Shown here one piece after another: positions 11,201-22,625 of a stretch of 64,000 nt of DNA (the stretch's first letter is position 1; each line of letters starts with the position of its first letter). The notes below the pieces were generated by a model that saw only the letters and a list, made by a program, of their open reading frames with translations, did not search any database and was not told the origin of the DNA. Source of the DNA: Macrostomum hystrix (lineage: Eukaryota; Platyhelminthes; Macrostomidae); NCBI GenBank assembly GCA_950097015.1, contig CATNEN010000012.1, positions 1,233,501-1,297,500 on the forward strand. Reading direction: 5' to 3'. The position numbers and the translations under genes are program-made.

Positions 11201-14200
11201 TGCCCTGATTCTGTTGCCTTCCTTGCCCTGATTCTGTGGCCTTCCTTGCCATGATTCTGTTGCCTTCCTTGCCCTGATTCTTAAGCCTTCTTCGCCCTGA
11301 TTGTGTAGCCTTCCTCGCCCTGATTCTGTAGCCTTCCTCGCCCTGATTCTGTTGCCTTCCTTGCCATGATTCTTAAGCCTTCTTCGCCCTGATTGTGTAG
11401 CCTTTCTCGCCGTATTTCTGAAGCCTTTCTTGCCGTTATACTGTAGCTTTCCTCGCCGTGATTCTGTAGCCTTCCTCGCTGTGATTCTGTAGCTTTCCTC
11501 GCCGTGATTCTGTAGCCTTCCTCGCTGTGTTTCTGTAGCCTTCCTCGCCGTGATTCTGTAGCCTTCCTCGCCGTGATTCTGTAGATTTTCCTCGCCGTGT
11601 TTCTGTAGCCTTCCTCGCCGTGTTTCTGTAGCCTTCCTGGCCGTGATTCTGTAGATTTTCCTCGCCGTGTTTCTGTAGCCTTCCTCGCCGTGTTTCTGTA
11701 GCCTTCCTCGCCGTGTTTCTGTAGCCTTCCTCGCCGTGTTTCTGTAGCCTTCCTCGCCGTGATTCTGTAGATTTTCCTCGCCGTGTTTCTGTAGCCTTCC
11801 TCGCCGTGTTTCTGTAGCCTTCCTCGCCCTGATTCTGTAGCCTTCCTCGCCGTGATTATGTAGCCTTCCTCGCCCTGATTCTGTAGCCTTCTTCGCCCCG
11901 ATTCTGTAGCGTTCTTTGTAGTGATTTTTAAGCGTTCCTCGCCCTGCTTGTGCAGACTTCCTCGCCGTGCTTCTGTAGCCTTCCTTGCCCTAGTTTGCTC
12001 GGCTTCATTATTTAGCCTTCCTCAACATGATTCTGTAGCCTTCCTTGCTCTGATTCTGTTGCCTTCCTTGCCCTGGTTCTGTTGCCTTCCTTGCCCTGGT
12101 TCTGTTGCCTTCCCTGCCATGATTCTGTTGCCTTCCTTGACCTGGTTCTGTAGCCTTCCTTGCCCTGATTCTGTTGCCTTCCTTGCCATGATTCTGTTGC
12201 CTTCCTTGCCATGATTCTGTTGCCTTCCTTGCCATGATTCTGTTGCCTTCCTTGCCCTGGTTCTGTTGCCTTCCTTGCCATGATTCTGTTGCCTTCCTTG
12301 CCCTGATTCTGTAGCCTTCCTTGCTCTGATTCTGTTGCCTTCCTTGCCATGATTCTGTTGCCTTCCTTGCCATGATTCTGTTGCCTTCCTTGCCATGATT
12401 CTGTTGCCTTCCTTGCCCTGGTTCTGTTGCCTTCCTTGCCATGATTCTGTTGCCTTCCTTGCCCTGATTCTGTAGCCTTCCTTGCTCTGATTCTGTTGCC
12501 TTCCTTGCCATGATTCTGTTGCCTTCCTTGCCATGATTCTGTTGCCTTCCTTGCCATGATTCTGTTGCCTTCCTTGCCCTGGTTCTGTTGCCTTCCTTGC
12601 CATGATTCTGTTGCCTTCCTTGCCCTGATTCTGTAGCCTTCCTCGCCCTGATTCTGTAGCCTTCCTTGCTCTGATTCTGTTGCCTTCCTTGCCCTGGTTC
12701 TGTTGCCTTCCCTGCCATGATTCTGTTGCCTTCCTTGCCCTGGTTCTGTAACCTTCCTTGCCCTGATTCTGTTGCCTTCCTTGCCATGATTCTGTTGCCT
12801 TCCTTGCCATGATTCTGTTGCCTTCCTTGCCATGATTCTGTTGCCTTCCTTGCCCTGGTTCTGTTGCCTTCCTTGCCATGATTCTGTTGCCTTCCTTGCC
12901 CTGATTCTGTTGCCTTCCTTGCCCTGGTTCTGTTGCCTTCCTTGCCATGATTCTGTTGCCTTCCTCGCCCTGATTCTGTAGCCTTCCTCGCCGTGATTCT
13001 GTAGCCTTCCTCGCCCTGATTCTGTAGCCTTCCTCGCCCTGATTCTGTAGCCTTCCTTGCCCTGGTTCTGTTGCCTTCCTTGCCCTGGTTCTGTTGCCTT
13101 CCCTACCATGATTCTGTTGCCTTCCTTGCCCTGGTTCTGTAGCCTTCCTTGCCCTGATTCTGTTGCCTTCCTTGCCATGATTCTGTTGCCTTCCTTGCCA
13201 TGATTCTGTTGCCTTCCTTGCCCTGGTTCTGTTGCCTTCCTTGCCATGATTCTGTTGCCTTCCTTGCCCTGATTCTGTAGCCTTCCTTGCTCTGATTCTG
13301 TTGCCTTCCTTGCCATGATTCTGTTGCCTTGCTTGCCATGATTCTGTTGCCTTCCTTGCCATGATTCTGTTGCCTTCCTTGCCCTGGTTCTGTTGCCTTC
13401 CTTGCCATGATTCTGTTGCCTTCCTCGCCCTGATTCTGTAGCCTTCCTCGCCGTGATTCTGTAGCCTTCCTCGCCCTGATTCTGTAGCCTTCCTCGCCCT
13501 GATTCTGTAGCCTTCCTTGCCCTGGTTCTGTTGCCTTCCTTGCCCTGGTTCTGTTGCCTTCCCTACCATGATTCTGTTGCCTTCCTTGCCCTGGTTCTGT
13601 AGCCTTCCTTGCCCTGATTCTGTTGCCTTCCTTGCCATGATTCTGTTGCCTTCCTTGCCATGATTCTGTTGCCTTCCTTGCCATGATTCTGTTGCCTTCC
13701 TTGCCCTGGTTCTGTTGCCTTCCTTGCCATGATTCTGTTGCCTTCCTTGCCCTGATTCTGTAGCCTTCCTTGCTCTGATTCTGTTGCCTTCCTTGCCATG
13801 ATTCTGTTGCCTTCCTTGCCCTGGTTCTGTTGCCTTCCTTGCCATGATTCTGTTGCCTTCCTTGCCATGATTCTGTAGCCTTCCTTGCTCTGATTCTGTT
13901 GCCTTCCTTGCCCTAGTTTGCTCGGCTTCATTATTTAGCCTTCCTCGCCCTGATTCTGTAGCCTTCCTTGCTCTGATTCTGTTGCCTTCCTTGCTCTGAT
14001 TCTGTTGCCTTCCTTGCCCTGGTTCTGTTGCCTTCCTTGCCCTGGTTCTGTTGCCATCCTTGCCATGATTCTGTTGCCTTCCTTGCCCTGATTCTGTAGC
14101 CTTCCTTGCTCTGATTCTGTTGCCTTCCTTGCCCTGATTCTGTTGCCTTCCTTGCCCTGATTCTGTGGCCTTCCTTGCCATGATTCTGTTGCCTTCCTTG

Positions 14201-17200
14201 CCCTGATTCTTAAGCCTTCTTCGCCCTGATTGTGTAGCCTTCCTCGCCCTGATTCTGTAGCCTTCCTCGCCCTGATTCTGTTGCCTTCCTTGCCATGATT
14301 CTTAAGCCTTCTTCGCCCTGATTGTGTAGCCTTTCTCGCCGTATTTCTGAAGCCTTTCTTGCCGTTATACTGTAGCTTTCCTCGCCGTGATTCTGTAGCC
14401 TTCCTCGCTGTGATTCTGTAGCTTTCCTCGCCGTGATTCTGTAGCCTTCCTCGCTGTGTTTCTGTAGCCTTCCTCGCCGTGATTCTGTAGCCTTCCTCGC
14501 CGTGATTCTGTAGATTTTCCTCGCCGTGTTTCTGTAGCCTTCCTCGCCGTGTTTCTGTAGCCTTCCTGGCCGTGATTCTGTAGATTTTCCTCGCCGTGTT
14601 TCTGTAGCCTTCCTCGCCGTGTTTCTGTAGCCTTCCTCGCCGTGTTTCTGTAGCCTTCCTCGCCGTGTTTCTGTAGCCTTCCTCGCCGTGATTCTGTAGA
14701 TTTTCCTCGCCGTGTTTCTGTAGCCTTCCTCGCCGTGTTTCTGTAGCCTTCCTCGCCCTGATTCTGTAGCCTTCCTCGCCGTGATTATGTAGCCTTCCTC
14801 GCCCTGATTCTGTAGCCTTCTTCGCCCCGATTCTGTAGCGTTCTTTGTAGTGATTTTTAAGCGTTCCTCGCCCTGCTTGTGCAGACTTCCTCGCCGTGCT
14901 TCTGTAGCCTTCCTTGCCCTAGTTTGCTCGGCTTCATTATTTAGCCTTCCTCAACATGATTCTGTAGCCTTCCTTGCTCTGATTCTGTTGCCTTCCTTGC
15001 CCTGGTTCTGTTGCCTTCCTTGCCCTGGTTCTGTTGCCTTCCCTGCCATGATTCTGTTGCCTTCCTTGACCTGGTTCTGTAGCCTTCCTTGCCCTGATTC
15101 TGTTGCCTTCCTTGCCATGATTCTGTTGCCTTCCTTGCCATGATTCTGTTGCCTTCCTTGCCATGATTCTGTTGCCTTCCTTGCCCTGGTTCTGTTGCCT
15201 TCCTTGCCATGATTCTGTTGCCTTCCTTGCCCTGATTCTGTAGCCTTCCTTGCTCTGATTCTGTTGCCTTCCTTGCCATGATTCTGTTGCCTTCCTTGCC
15301 ATGATTCTGTTGCCTTCCTTGCCATGATTCTGTTGCCTTCCTTGCCCTGGTTCTGTTGCCTTCCTTGCCATGATTCTGTTGCCTTCCTTGCCCTGATTCT
15401 GTAGCCTTCCTTGCTCTGATTCTGTTGCCTTCCTTGCCATGATTCTGTTGCCTTCCTTGCCATGATTCTGTTGCCTTCCTTGCCATGATTCTGTTGCCTT
15501 CCTTGCCCTGGTTCTGTTGCCTTCCTTGCCATGATTCTGTTGCCTTCCTTGCCCTGATTCTGTAGCCTTCCTCGCCCTGATTCTGTAGCCTTCCTTGCTC
15601 TGATTCTGTTGCCTTCCTTGCCCTGGTTCTGTTGCCTTCCCTGCCATGATTCTGTTGCCTTCCTTGCCCTGGTTCTGTAACCTTCCTTGCCCTGATTCTG
15701 TTGCCTTCCTTGCCATGATTCTGTTGCCTTCCTTGCCATGATTCTGTTGCCTTCCTTGCCATGATTCTGTTGCCTTCCTTGCCCTGGTTCTGTTGCCTTC
15801 CTTGCCATGATTCTGTTGCCTTCCTTGCCCTGATTCTGTAACCTTCCTTGCTCTGATTCTGTTGCCTTCCTTGCCCTGATTCTGTTGCCTTCCTTGCCCT
15901 GATTCTGTTGCCTTCCTTGCCATGATTCTGTTGCCTTCCTTGCCCTGATTCTTAAGCCTTCTTCGCCCTGATTGTGTAGCCTTCCTCGCCCTGATTCTGT
16001 AGCCTTCCTCGCCCTGATTCTGTTGCCTTCCTTGCCCTGATTCTGTATCCTTCCTTTCCCTGGTTCTGTAGCCTTCCTTGCCATGATTCTGTTGCCTTCC
16101 TTGCCCTGATTCTGTATCCTTCCTTTCCCTGGTTCTGTAGCCTTCCTTGCCCTGGTTCTGTAGCCTTCCTTGCCCTGATTCTGTATCCTTCCTTGCCATG
16201 ATTCTGTTGCCTTCCTTGCCATGATTCTGTAGCCTTCCTTGCCCTGATTCTGTTGCCTTCCTTGCCATGATTCTGTTGCCTTCCTTGCCCTGATTCTTAA
16301 ACCTTCTTCGCCCTGATTGTGTAGCCTTCCTCGCCCTGATTCTGTAGCCTTCCTCGCCCTGATTCTGTTGCCTTCCTTGCCATGATTCTTAAGCCTTCTT
16401 CGCCCTGATTGTGTAGCCTTTCTCGCCGTATTTCTGAAGCCTTTCTTGCCGTTATACTGTAGCTTTCCTCGCCGTGATTCTGTAGCCTTCCTCGCTGTGA
16501 TTCTGTAGCTTTCCTCGCCGTGATTCTGTAGCCTTCCTCGCTGTGTTTCTGTAGCCTTCCTCGCCGTGATTCTGTAGCCTTCCTGGCCGTGATTCTGTAG
16601 ATTTTCCTCGCCGTGTTTCTGTAGCCTTCCTCGCCGTGTTTCTGTAGCCTTCTTGGCCGTGATTCTGTAGATTTTCCTCGCCGTGTTTCTGTAGCCTTCC
16701 TCGCCGTGTTTCTGTAGCCTTCCTCGCCGTGTTTCTGTAGCCTTCCTCGCCGTGTTTCTGTAGCCTTCCTCGCCGTGTTTCTGTAGCCTTCCTCGCCGTG
16801 ATTCTGTAGATTTTCCTCGCCGTGTTTCTGTAGCCTTCCTCGCCGTGTTTCTGTAGCCTTCCTCGCCGTGTTTCTGTAGCCTTCCTCGCCGTGATTCTGT
16901 AGCCTTCCTCGCCCTGGTTCTGTAGCCTTCCTCGCCCTGATTCTGTAGCCTTCCTTGCTCTGATTCTGTTGCCTTCCTTGCCCTGGTTCTGTTGCCTTCC
17001 TTGCCCTGGTTCTGTTGCCTTCCCTGCCATGATTCTGTTGCCTTCCTTGCCCTGGTTCTGTAGCCTTCCTTGCCCTGATTCTGTTGCCTTCCTTGCCATG
17101 ATTCTGTTGCCTTCCTTGCCATGATTCTGTTGCCTTCCTTGCCATGATTCTGTTGCCTTCCTTGCCCTGGTTCTGTTGCCTTCCTTGCCATGATTCTGTT

Positions 17201-18760
17201 GCCTTCCTTGCCCTGATTCTGTAGCCTTCCTTGCTCTGATTCTGTTGCCTTCCTTGCCCTGATTCTGTTGCCTTCTTCGCCCTGATTGTGTAGCCTTCCT
17301 CGCCCTGATTCTGTAGCCTTCCTCGCCCTGATTCTGTTGCCTTCCTTGCCATGATTCTTAAGCCTTCTTCGCCCTGATTGTGTAGCCTTTCTCGCCGTAT
17401 TTCTGAAGCCTTTCTTGCCGTTATACTGTAGCTTTCCTCGCCGTGATTCTGTAGCCTTCCTCGCTGTGATTCTGTAGCTTTCCTCGCCGTGATTCTGTAG
17501 CCTTCCTCGCTGTGTTTCTGTAGCCTTCCTCGCCGTGATTCTGTAGCCTTCCTCGCCGTGATTCTGTAGATTTTCCTCGCCGTGTTTCTGTAGCCTTCCT
17601 CGCCGTGTTTCTGTAGCCTTCCTGGCCGTGATTCTGTAGATTTTCCTCGCCGTGTTTCTGTAGCCTTCCTCGCCGTGTTTCTGTAGCCTTCCTCGCCCTG
17701 ATTCTGTAGCCTTCCTCGCCGTGATTCTGTAGCCTTCCTCGCCCTGATTCTGTAGCCTTCCTCGCCCTGATTCTGTAGCCTTCCTTGCCCTGGTTCTGTT
17801 GCCTTCCTTGCCCTGGTTCTGTTGCCTTCCCTGCCATGATTCTGTTGCCTTCCTTGCCCTGGTTCTGTAGCCTTCCTTGCCCTGATTCTGTTGCCTTCCT
17901 TGCCATGATTCTGTTGCCTTCCTTGCCATGATTCTGTTGCCTTCCTTGCCATGATTCTGTTGCCTTCCTTGCCCTGGTTCTGTTGCCTTCCTTGCCATGA
18001 TTCTGTTGCCTTCCTTGCCCTGATTCTGTAGCCTTCCTTGCTCTGATTCTGTTGCCTTCCTTGCCCTGATTCTGTTGCCTTCTTCGCCCTGATTGTGTAG
18101 CCTTCCTCGCCCTGATTCTGTAGCCTTCCTCGCCCTGATTCTGTTGCCTTCCTTGCCATGATTCTTAAGCCTTCTTCGCCCTGATTGTGTAGCCTTTCTC
18201 GCCGTATTTCTGAAGCCTTTCTTGCCGTTATACTGTAGCTTTCCTCGCCGTGATTCTGTAGCCTTCCTCGCTGTGATTCTGTAGCTTTCCTCGCCGTGAT
18301 TCTGTAGCCTTCCTCGCTGTGTTTCTGTAGCCTTCCTCGCCGTGATTCTGTAGCCTTCCTCGCCGTGATTCTGTAGATTTTCCTCGCCGTGTTTCTGTAG
18401 CCTTCCTCGCCGTGTTTCTGTAGCCTTCCTGGCCGTGATTCTGTAGATTTTCCTCGCCGTGTTTCTGTAGCCTTCCTCGCCGTGTTTCTGTAGCCTTCCT
18501 CGCCCTGATTCTGTAGCCTTCCTCGCCGTGATTCTGTAGCCTTCCTCGCCCCGATTCTGTAGCGTTCTTTGTAGTGATTTTTAAGCGTTCCTCGCCCTGC
18601 TTGTGCAGACTTCCTCGCCGTGCTTCTGTAGCCTTCCTTGCCCTAGTTTGCTCGGCTTCATTATTTAGCCTTCCTCAACATGATTCTGTAGCTTTCTTCG
18701 CCCTGATCTGTAGACTTCCTCGCCCCGATTCTGTAGCCTTCCTCGCCGTGATTCTGTAGC
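8246..18760. repeat. 22-bp satellite array with higher-order organisation
   Basis: More than 10 kb of head-to-tail 22-base units (consensus GCCTTCCTTGCCCTGATTCT plus GT) with subfamilies: CTCGCCGTG, TTGCCATG, TTGCCCTGG and a distinct GATTTTCCTCG variant. Landmark blocks recur. A block with a TTTGCTCGGCTTCATT core occurs near 10.03, 10.99, 11.99, 13.92, 14.92 and 18.65 kb. Blocks starting with TTCTTTGTAGTG occur near 9.95, 11.91, 14.84 and 18.57 kb (spacings 1963, 2929 and 3724). The stretch 11.0-11.9 kb matches 13.93-14.84 kb at an offset of 2929, so large segments were duplicated recently. Because 22 leaves remainder 1 when divided by 3, all three minus-strand frames read the same 22-residue repeat. 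Very long open frames (up to about 1015 codons, 14951-17998) therefore arise without coding constraint. Confidence 0.95.
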
Positions 18761-19265
18761 CCTCCTCGCACTGATGTCATAGCCCTCCTCACACTCATGT
18801 CATAGCCCTCTTCATGCTAATCCCATAGCCCTCCTTTCCATGATCCCATAGCCATCCTCACGCTGATCCCATAGCCCTCTTTTCCATGATCCAATAGCCA
18901 TCCTCACGCTGATTTTTATAGCCATCCTCACGCTGATCCCATAGCCATCCTCACGCTGATCCCATAGCCATCCTCACGCTGATCCCATAGCCATCCTCAC
19001 GCTGATCCCATAGCCATCCTCACGCTGATCCCATAGCCATCCTCACGCTGATCCCATAGCCATCCTCGCACTGATGTCATAGCCCTCCTCACACTCATGT
19101 CATAGCCCTCTTCATGCTAATCCCATAGCCCTCCTTTCCATGATCCCATAGCCATCCTCACGCTGATCCCATAGCCCTCTTCTCCATGATCCAATAGCCA
19201 TCCTCACGCAGATTTTTTTAGCCATCCTCACGCTGATCCCATAGCCATCCTCACGCTGATCCCAG
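18761..19265. repeat. 23-bp minisatellite related to the 22-bp satellite
   Basis: Units of the form CATAGCCATCCTCACGCTGA plus TCC, about twenty copies, with CCCTCC and TTTCCATG variants. A block of variant units (CACTGATGTCATAGCCC onward) recurs at about 18768 and 19069, an offset of about 301 bases. The AGCCATCCTC core looks like a diverged form of the AGCCTTCCTC core of the adjacent array. Confidence 0.88.
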
Positions 19266-19439
19266 TGTGACTTCAGAGCAATGATGTACATTTTAAGCAA
19301 GTTTTAATGTACGGCCTTACGTGTTTGATGTGTAAACATTTTAGTGATACATCGAACCATTCACTTGCTCTTTAGACTTCTATCATTTTTAACTCCTTTC
19401 AAAGCTTATTAGAACGCATTACTATAAATGTAAATTTCA

Positions 19440-19586
19440 GTACGAATGCAGACTCTACGGAGGGCGTTTCGCCTGCTAAATGCTAAGCAGTTAGAAGAGT
19501 TGCATCTCAGGGTTCAGCAAAAGAACTCTAGCGTCAGCATCGACACTACTCCAGCACGTCTGATGAAGAAGTATGCTGAACTTCTG
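19440..19586 (+). CDS. candidate internal exon, unrecognised protein
   Basis: A TTTCAG acceptor at 19439 is followed by an open frame (RAFRLLNAKQLEELHLRVQQ, then a KNSSVSIDTTPARLMKKYAELL segment) that reads like a charged helical protein and ends at a possible donor, CTG/GTTAGT, near 19588. No family was recognised and no neighbouring exon was found. The prediction rests on splice signals and residue composition alone. Confidence 0.3.
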
Positions 19587-19810
19587 GTTAGTTTATCTCT
19601 TACTATTGAAATAATGATAATAATTGATTACAACTGACCAATTCGGGCCAGATGTGCAGCTGACAGCACAGCCGCTGCTATTGCGCCTAGCATATCTGAA
19701 GCTGCGTACGGCTGTTCAGTCCATTGACTGGGAACGGCACACCCACCCTCAAATACCCCAGCTGATGCAGGTACCCATTTAACAGTTGAGTGAATTGAAG
19801 CAATGCAGTG

Positions 19811-20104
19811 AAGCAATGTCTTGCTGAACTGAATGTCTTGCTGAACTGAATGTATTGCTGAACTGAATGTCTTGCTGAACTGAATGTCTTGCTGAACTGA
19901 ATGTCTTGCTGAACTGAATGTATTGCTGAACTGAATGTCTTGCTGAACTGAATGTCTTGCTGAACTGAATGTCTTGCTGAACTGAATGTATTGCTGAACT
20001 GAATGTCTTGCTGAACTGAATGTATTGCTGAACTGAATGTATTGCTGAACTGAATGTCTTGCTGAACTGAATGTCTTGCTGAACTGAATGTCTTGCTGAA
20101 CTGA
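19811..20104. repeat. 17-bp minisatellite (AACTGAATGTCTTGCTG)
   Basis: About seventeen head-to-tail copies, differing mainly by a C/A change (GTCTTG or GTATTG). 17 is not a multiple of 3; minus-strand frames read a repeated FSSARHSVQQDIQ-like peptide that is a by-product of the repeat. Confidence 0.92.
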
Positions 20105-20343
20105 AGACACCGGCGGGACACCGGCGGGAGGGCGCGGGTTGGGCGCCGGCGCCCCTCTGTACGCCCCACTATGGGCCCTCCCACCAGTGACCGGTGGGGG
20201 GGGGGCGTACGGTTTGGCCAAGCGCCTCGCTGGTGGCCCACCAGCTCCGCGCCGGTGGGGGGTGGGGGAGCAGGGTAAATTAAATTCGGGGCATATCCTC
20301 AAAGTCTACTGTTAGTAGGCTGTGCTGTATTTTTTGAGCTTTG
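20105..20343. other. GC-rich spacer, no gene recognised
   Basis: G/C-rich sequence with several inverted GCCGGCG and CACCGG motifs follows the 17-bp array, then ordinary sequence. No gene was seen. Confidence 0.4.
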
Positions 20344-20600
20344 ACTTTCCAGGTTAATAAGTTCGAGTGGAAATCATTTGAAATCATGAAACCAACTCAG
20401 TCGTGTAGGAACTCATTTCTAGATTGATTTTCAATTGAATCCGACTCGATAAACTGTGCTCAAATCTATTGGGACACCGACGACAGCCATATAGTACTGA
20501 CATAGTCAGAGTCAAGATAAAATTTTCTAGGTGACTTTCCAGGTTAATAAGTTCGAGTGGAAATCATTTGAAATCATGAAACCAACTCAGTCGTGTAGGA
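20344..20600. repeat. direct duplication of a 68-base segment
   Basis: The segment starting GACTTTCCAGGTTAATAAG occurs at 20344-20411 and again at 20532-20599, nearly identical. A short minisatellite (GTAGGGTGAGAGGAAGTGTG units) follows at about 20615-20710. Confidence 0.8.
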
Positions 20601-20815
20601 AATCATTTCTGTGGGGGAGATCAGTAGGGTGAGAGGGAGATCAGTAGGGTGAGAGGAAGTGTGGTAGTGAGATGCAGTAGGGTGAGAGGAAGTGTGGTAG
20701 TGAGATGCAGTATATTTCGCAGGTATCCGAGTTGCATTGTATTTACGATTCTCATCCTGGATTCTCATTTTTTATTCTCATCCTAGATTCTCATCCTAGT
20801 TTTCATCTTAGATTC

Positions 20816-21404
20816 TCATCCTAGAATCTCCAGGATAAGAAAGCAGCAGCTCCACGACACCAAGCACGTCAAGAAAGACCAACCGGAAGGCCGTAAAAGT
20901 GCAGCGTCTACAGGTCTGAACACAATTATGAGCATACGAGCACACATATATTTATGAGCACATGAGCACTGAGCACAACTGAATAACGAAAAATAACGAA
21001 ACAAGTTCACTAAGTTGACTTGTAATGCCGCATGCTGTTGCCAGGGGCGCCAAGGACGCCACACAGGCTGGGCTTTATCCTGATGCTGATGCTGCTGCTG
21101 CTGCTGCTGCTGATGCTGGTCCATCGACTGGCTAGATTCTTCGTCAGTAGACAAAGCCGACACCGTAGATGAGGGAAGACTTGCAGCAGAAGCTTATGGC
21201 CGCAGATTGAGTCTTGGCTGAGCCATTCAGCAGCAGCTCGACAGTCAGCTCCAGGATTTCGGCCTTCTCTAGACGCTGAAGCCGGTACGGTTTTATCACC
21301 TTGTTGGCCTTCAGCAGCTGTATGAGTTTTTCGAAGCTGGCATTAATTCTGGCTCTGCGCTGCCGCTCCATCACCTGCTTGCTGATTCTCCTATGCTCCA
21401 TCAA
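20816..21404 (-). CDS. Hes/E(spl)-type bHLH transcriptional repressor
   Basis: From the Met at 21404 the minus strand encodes a Hes-type basic helix-loop-helix domain: HRRISKQVMERQRRARIN as basic region and helix 1, a loop with KANKVIKPYRLQRLE, and helix 2 AEILELTVELL. Hes proteins bind N/E-box DNA as dimers and recruit Groucho. The Groucho-binding tetrapeptide is present as WRPWRPW (21041-21061), after a Gln/His tract. It lies in a second frame reached by a +1 shift between about 21190 and 21130, through either a very short intron (a 34-base GT...AG segment would work) or a frameshift. No Orange domain is visible between bHLH and WRPW. The Hes-specific Pro of the basic region is Gln here. 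The frame continues about 75 codons after WRPW, whereas Hes proteins normally end there, so the true 3' end may be spliced. It may be a divergent Hes gene or a decaying copy. Confidence 0.72.
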
Positions 21405-21480
21405 CTCTACTGGGCGTGTGGTTCGTCTGTTTTTTTAATTCGGAGCTCGAAATTTTGCCATCGACCGGCCGCCGCACGAG

Positions 21481-21486
21481 TTTATA
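21481..21486 (-). promoter_or_regulatory. TATA box of the Hes-like gene
   Basis: TATAAA on the minus strand, 77 bases upstream of the ATG, in the right orientation. E(spl)/Hes genes often have compact TATA promoters. No Su(H) site (GTGGGAA) was recognised close by. Confidence 0.5.
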
Positions 21487-21499
21487 AGTACACCCCCAG

Positions 21500-22625
21500 C
21501 CGCCAACCCCCGGCTTCCTGTTTCCTCTATCCCCGCTTCACTCGTGAAATGAAGTTTTAGCTGTCATGTTCAGCCTAGATTCTCGCAAATGTGCCTTATC
21601 TCTAAAAACAAACCTCATAAGTAAACAAGAAATATCACCAATTCTTTGAGGACCTCTCAACAATTAGAGTTCACAAAAAAGCTCGTTGCAGCGAGCGTGT
21701 GAATTAAAAAATGACTGTCAACACAGGTGGACAGGCGGCTTTATTCTGAAGTTCTGACGGGCTTAAAGTTCTCTGAGACGTTGTTCTCTTTGAGATTGCG
21801 ATTGAGAATGTTACAATTAATTGTAATTGCAGCAGCATTACATAGTTGTAGTTAGAACTTTCACAGTGTACAGCGCTAATTTCCTGCGGCATTGTCAGTC
21901 TTGACGCCACTTTGGCTTAACAACAGCCAGTCAAAAAGTGTTTTTGCCCTTCAAAAAGCCAGTCACACAGCAATAGTTAGAAAATCAGAAACATATTTCA
22001 GACATCGAATTTGAGAATTACGTTTATTTTGGCTCGAGCAAATAACTTTTTAAGCTGCAATGCACTGCAAACCTTCGTTTTCACTTTCACTTTCACTTCT
22101 CCGTTAAACTGATATGTAATGCACGTGTGAATTTCAAACCGATCAACAAAGTTGACACTGAAATTAATTAAACAAGACGAAATAAATACAAAGACTCATG
22201 AGATTTTTTCCTGCCATTTCTTCACGAAACATAGGAAAAGTTATTTTGCAAAGTTAATTATTGTTTCAAGCATTTATAATTGCTTGGAATTTCAGCCATC
22301 TCATAATTATTTGAGTTGGCATTTGTATTTAGAGTATATGTTATATGAATATAGCAGCAAAGTGTGTTCTTATGAAGTTTGTGTGTGTTTTTAATTATTT
22401 ATGCACTGTAGCTGCAGTTTTTACAGAAGGCACATTTTTTACTATTTTACCTTTAAGTCTCTTATAGCAGCTCAAGTTCTGTGTTTGTCTAAATAGGCAA
22501 AATTTAATCAGTTTAATCAATATTCATAAAGGCATTCAGAAGAAGATTAGTTTATTCACAGTTGGTCAATCATATCTTTTTGGTTGGCACTCAGCAGGCT
22601 GTTGTTGATTGTTGGCCATTCAGCT
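21500..22625. other. no recognisable gene
   Basis: AT-rich sequence upstream of the Hes-like gene. Only short open frames without domain features are present. Confidence 0.5.

Noticed and set aside
14951-17998. Minus-strand open frame of about 1015 codons, and many similar long frames between 8.2 and 18.3 kb
   Set aside because: They lie entirely in the 22-bp satellite, overlap one another in all minus frames and encode the same repeat in each. No start context, domain or codon bias sets one apart.
8246-18760. CRISPR-like array
   Set aside because: Units follow each other directly without unique spacers and the context is animal nuclear DNA.
19628-20302. Minus-strand frame with FSSARHSVQQ repeats
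   Set aside because: It is the 17-bp minisatellite read through. No domain is present.
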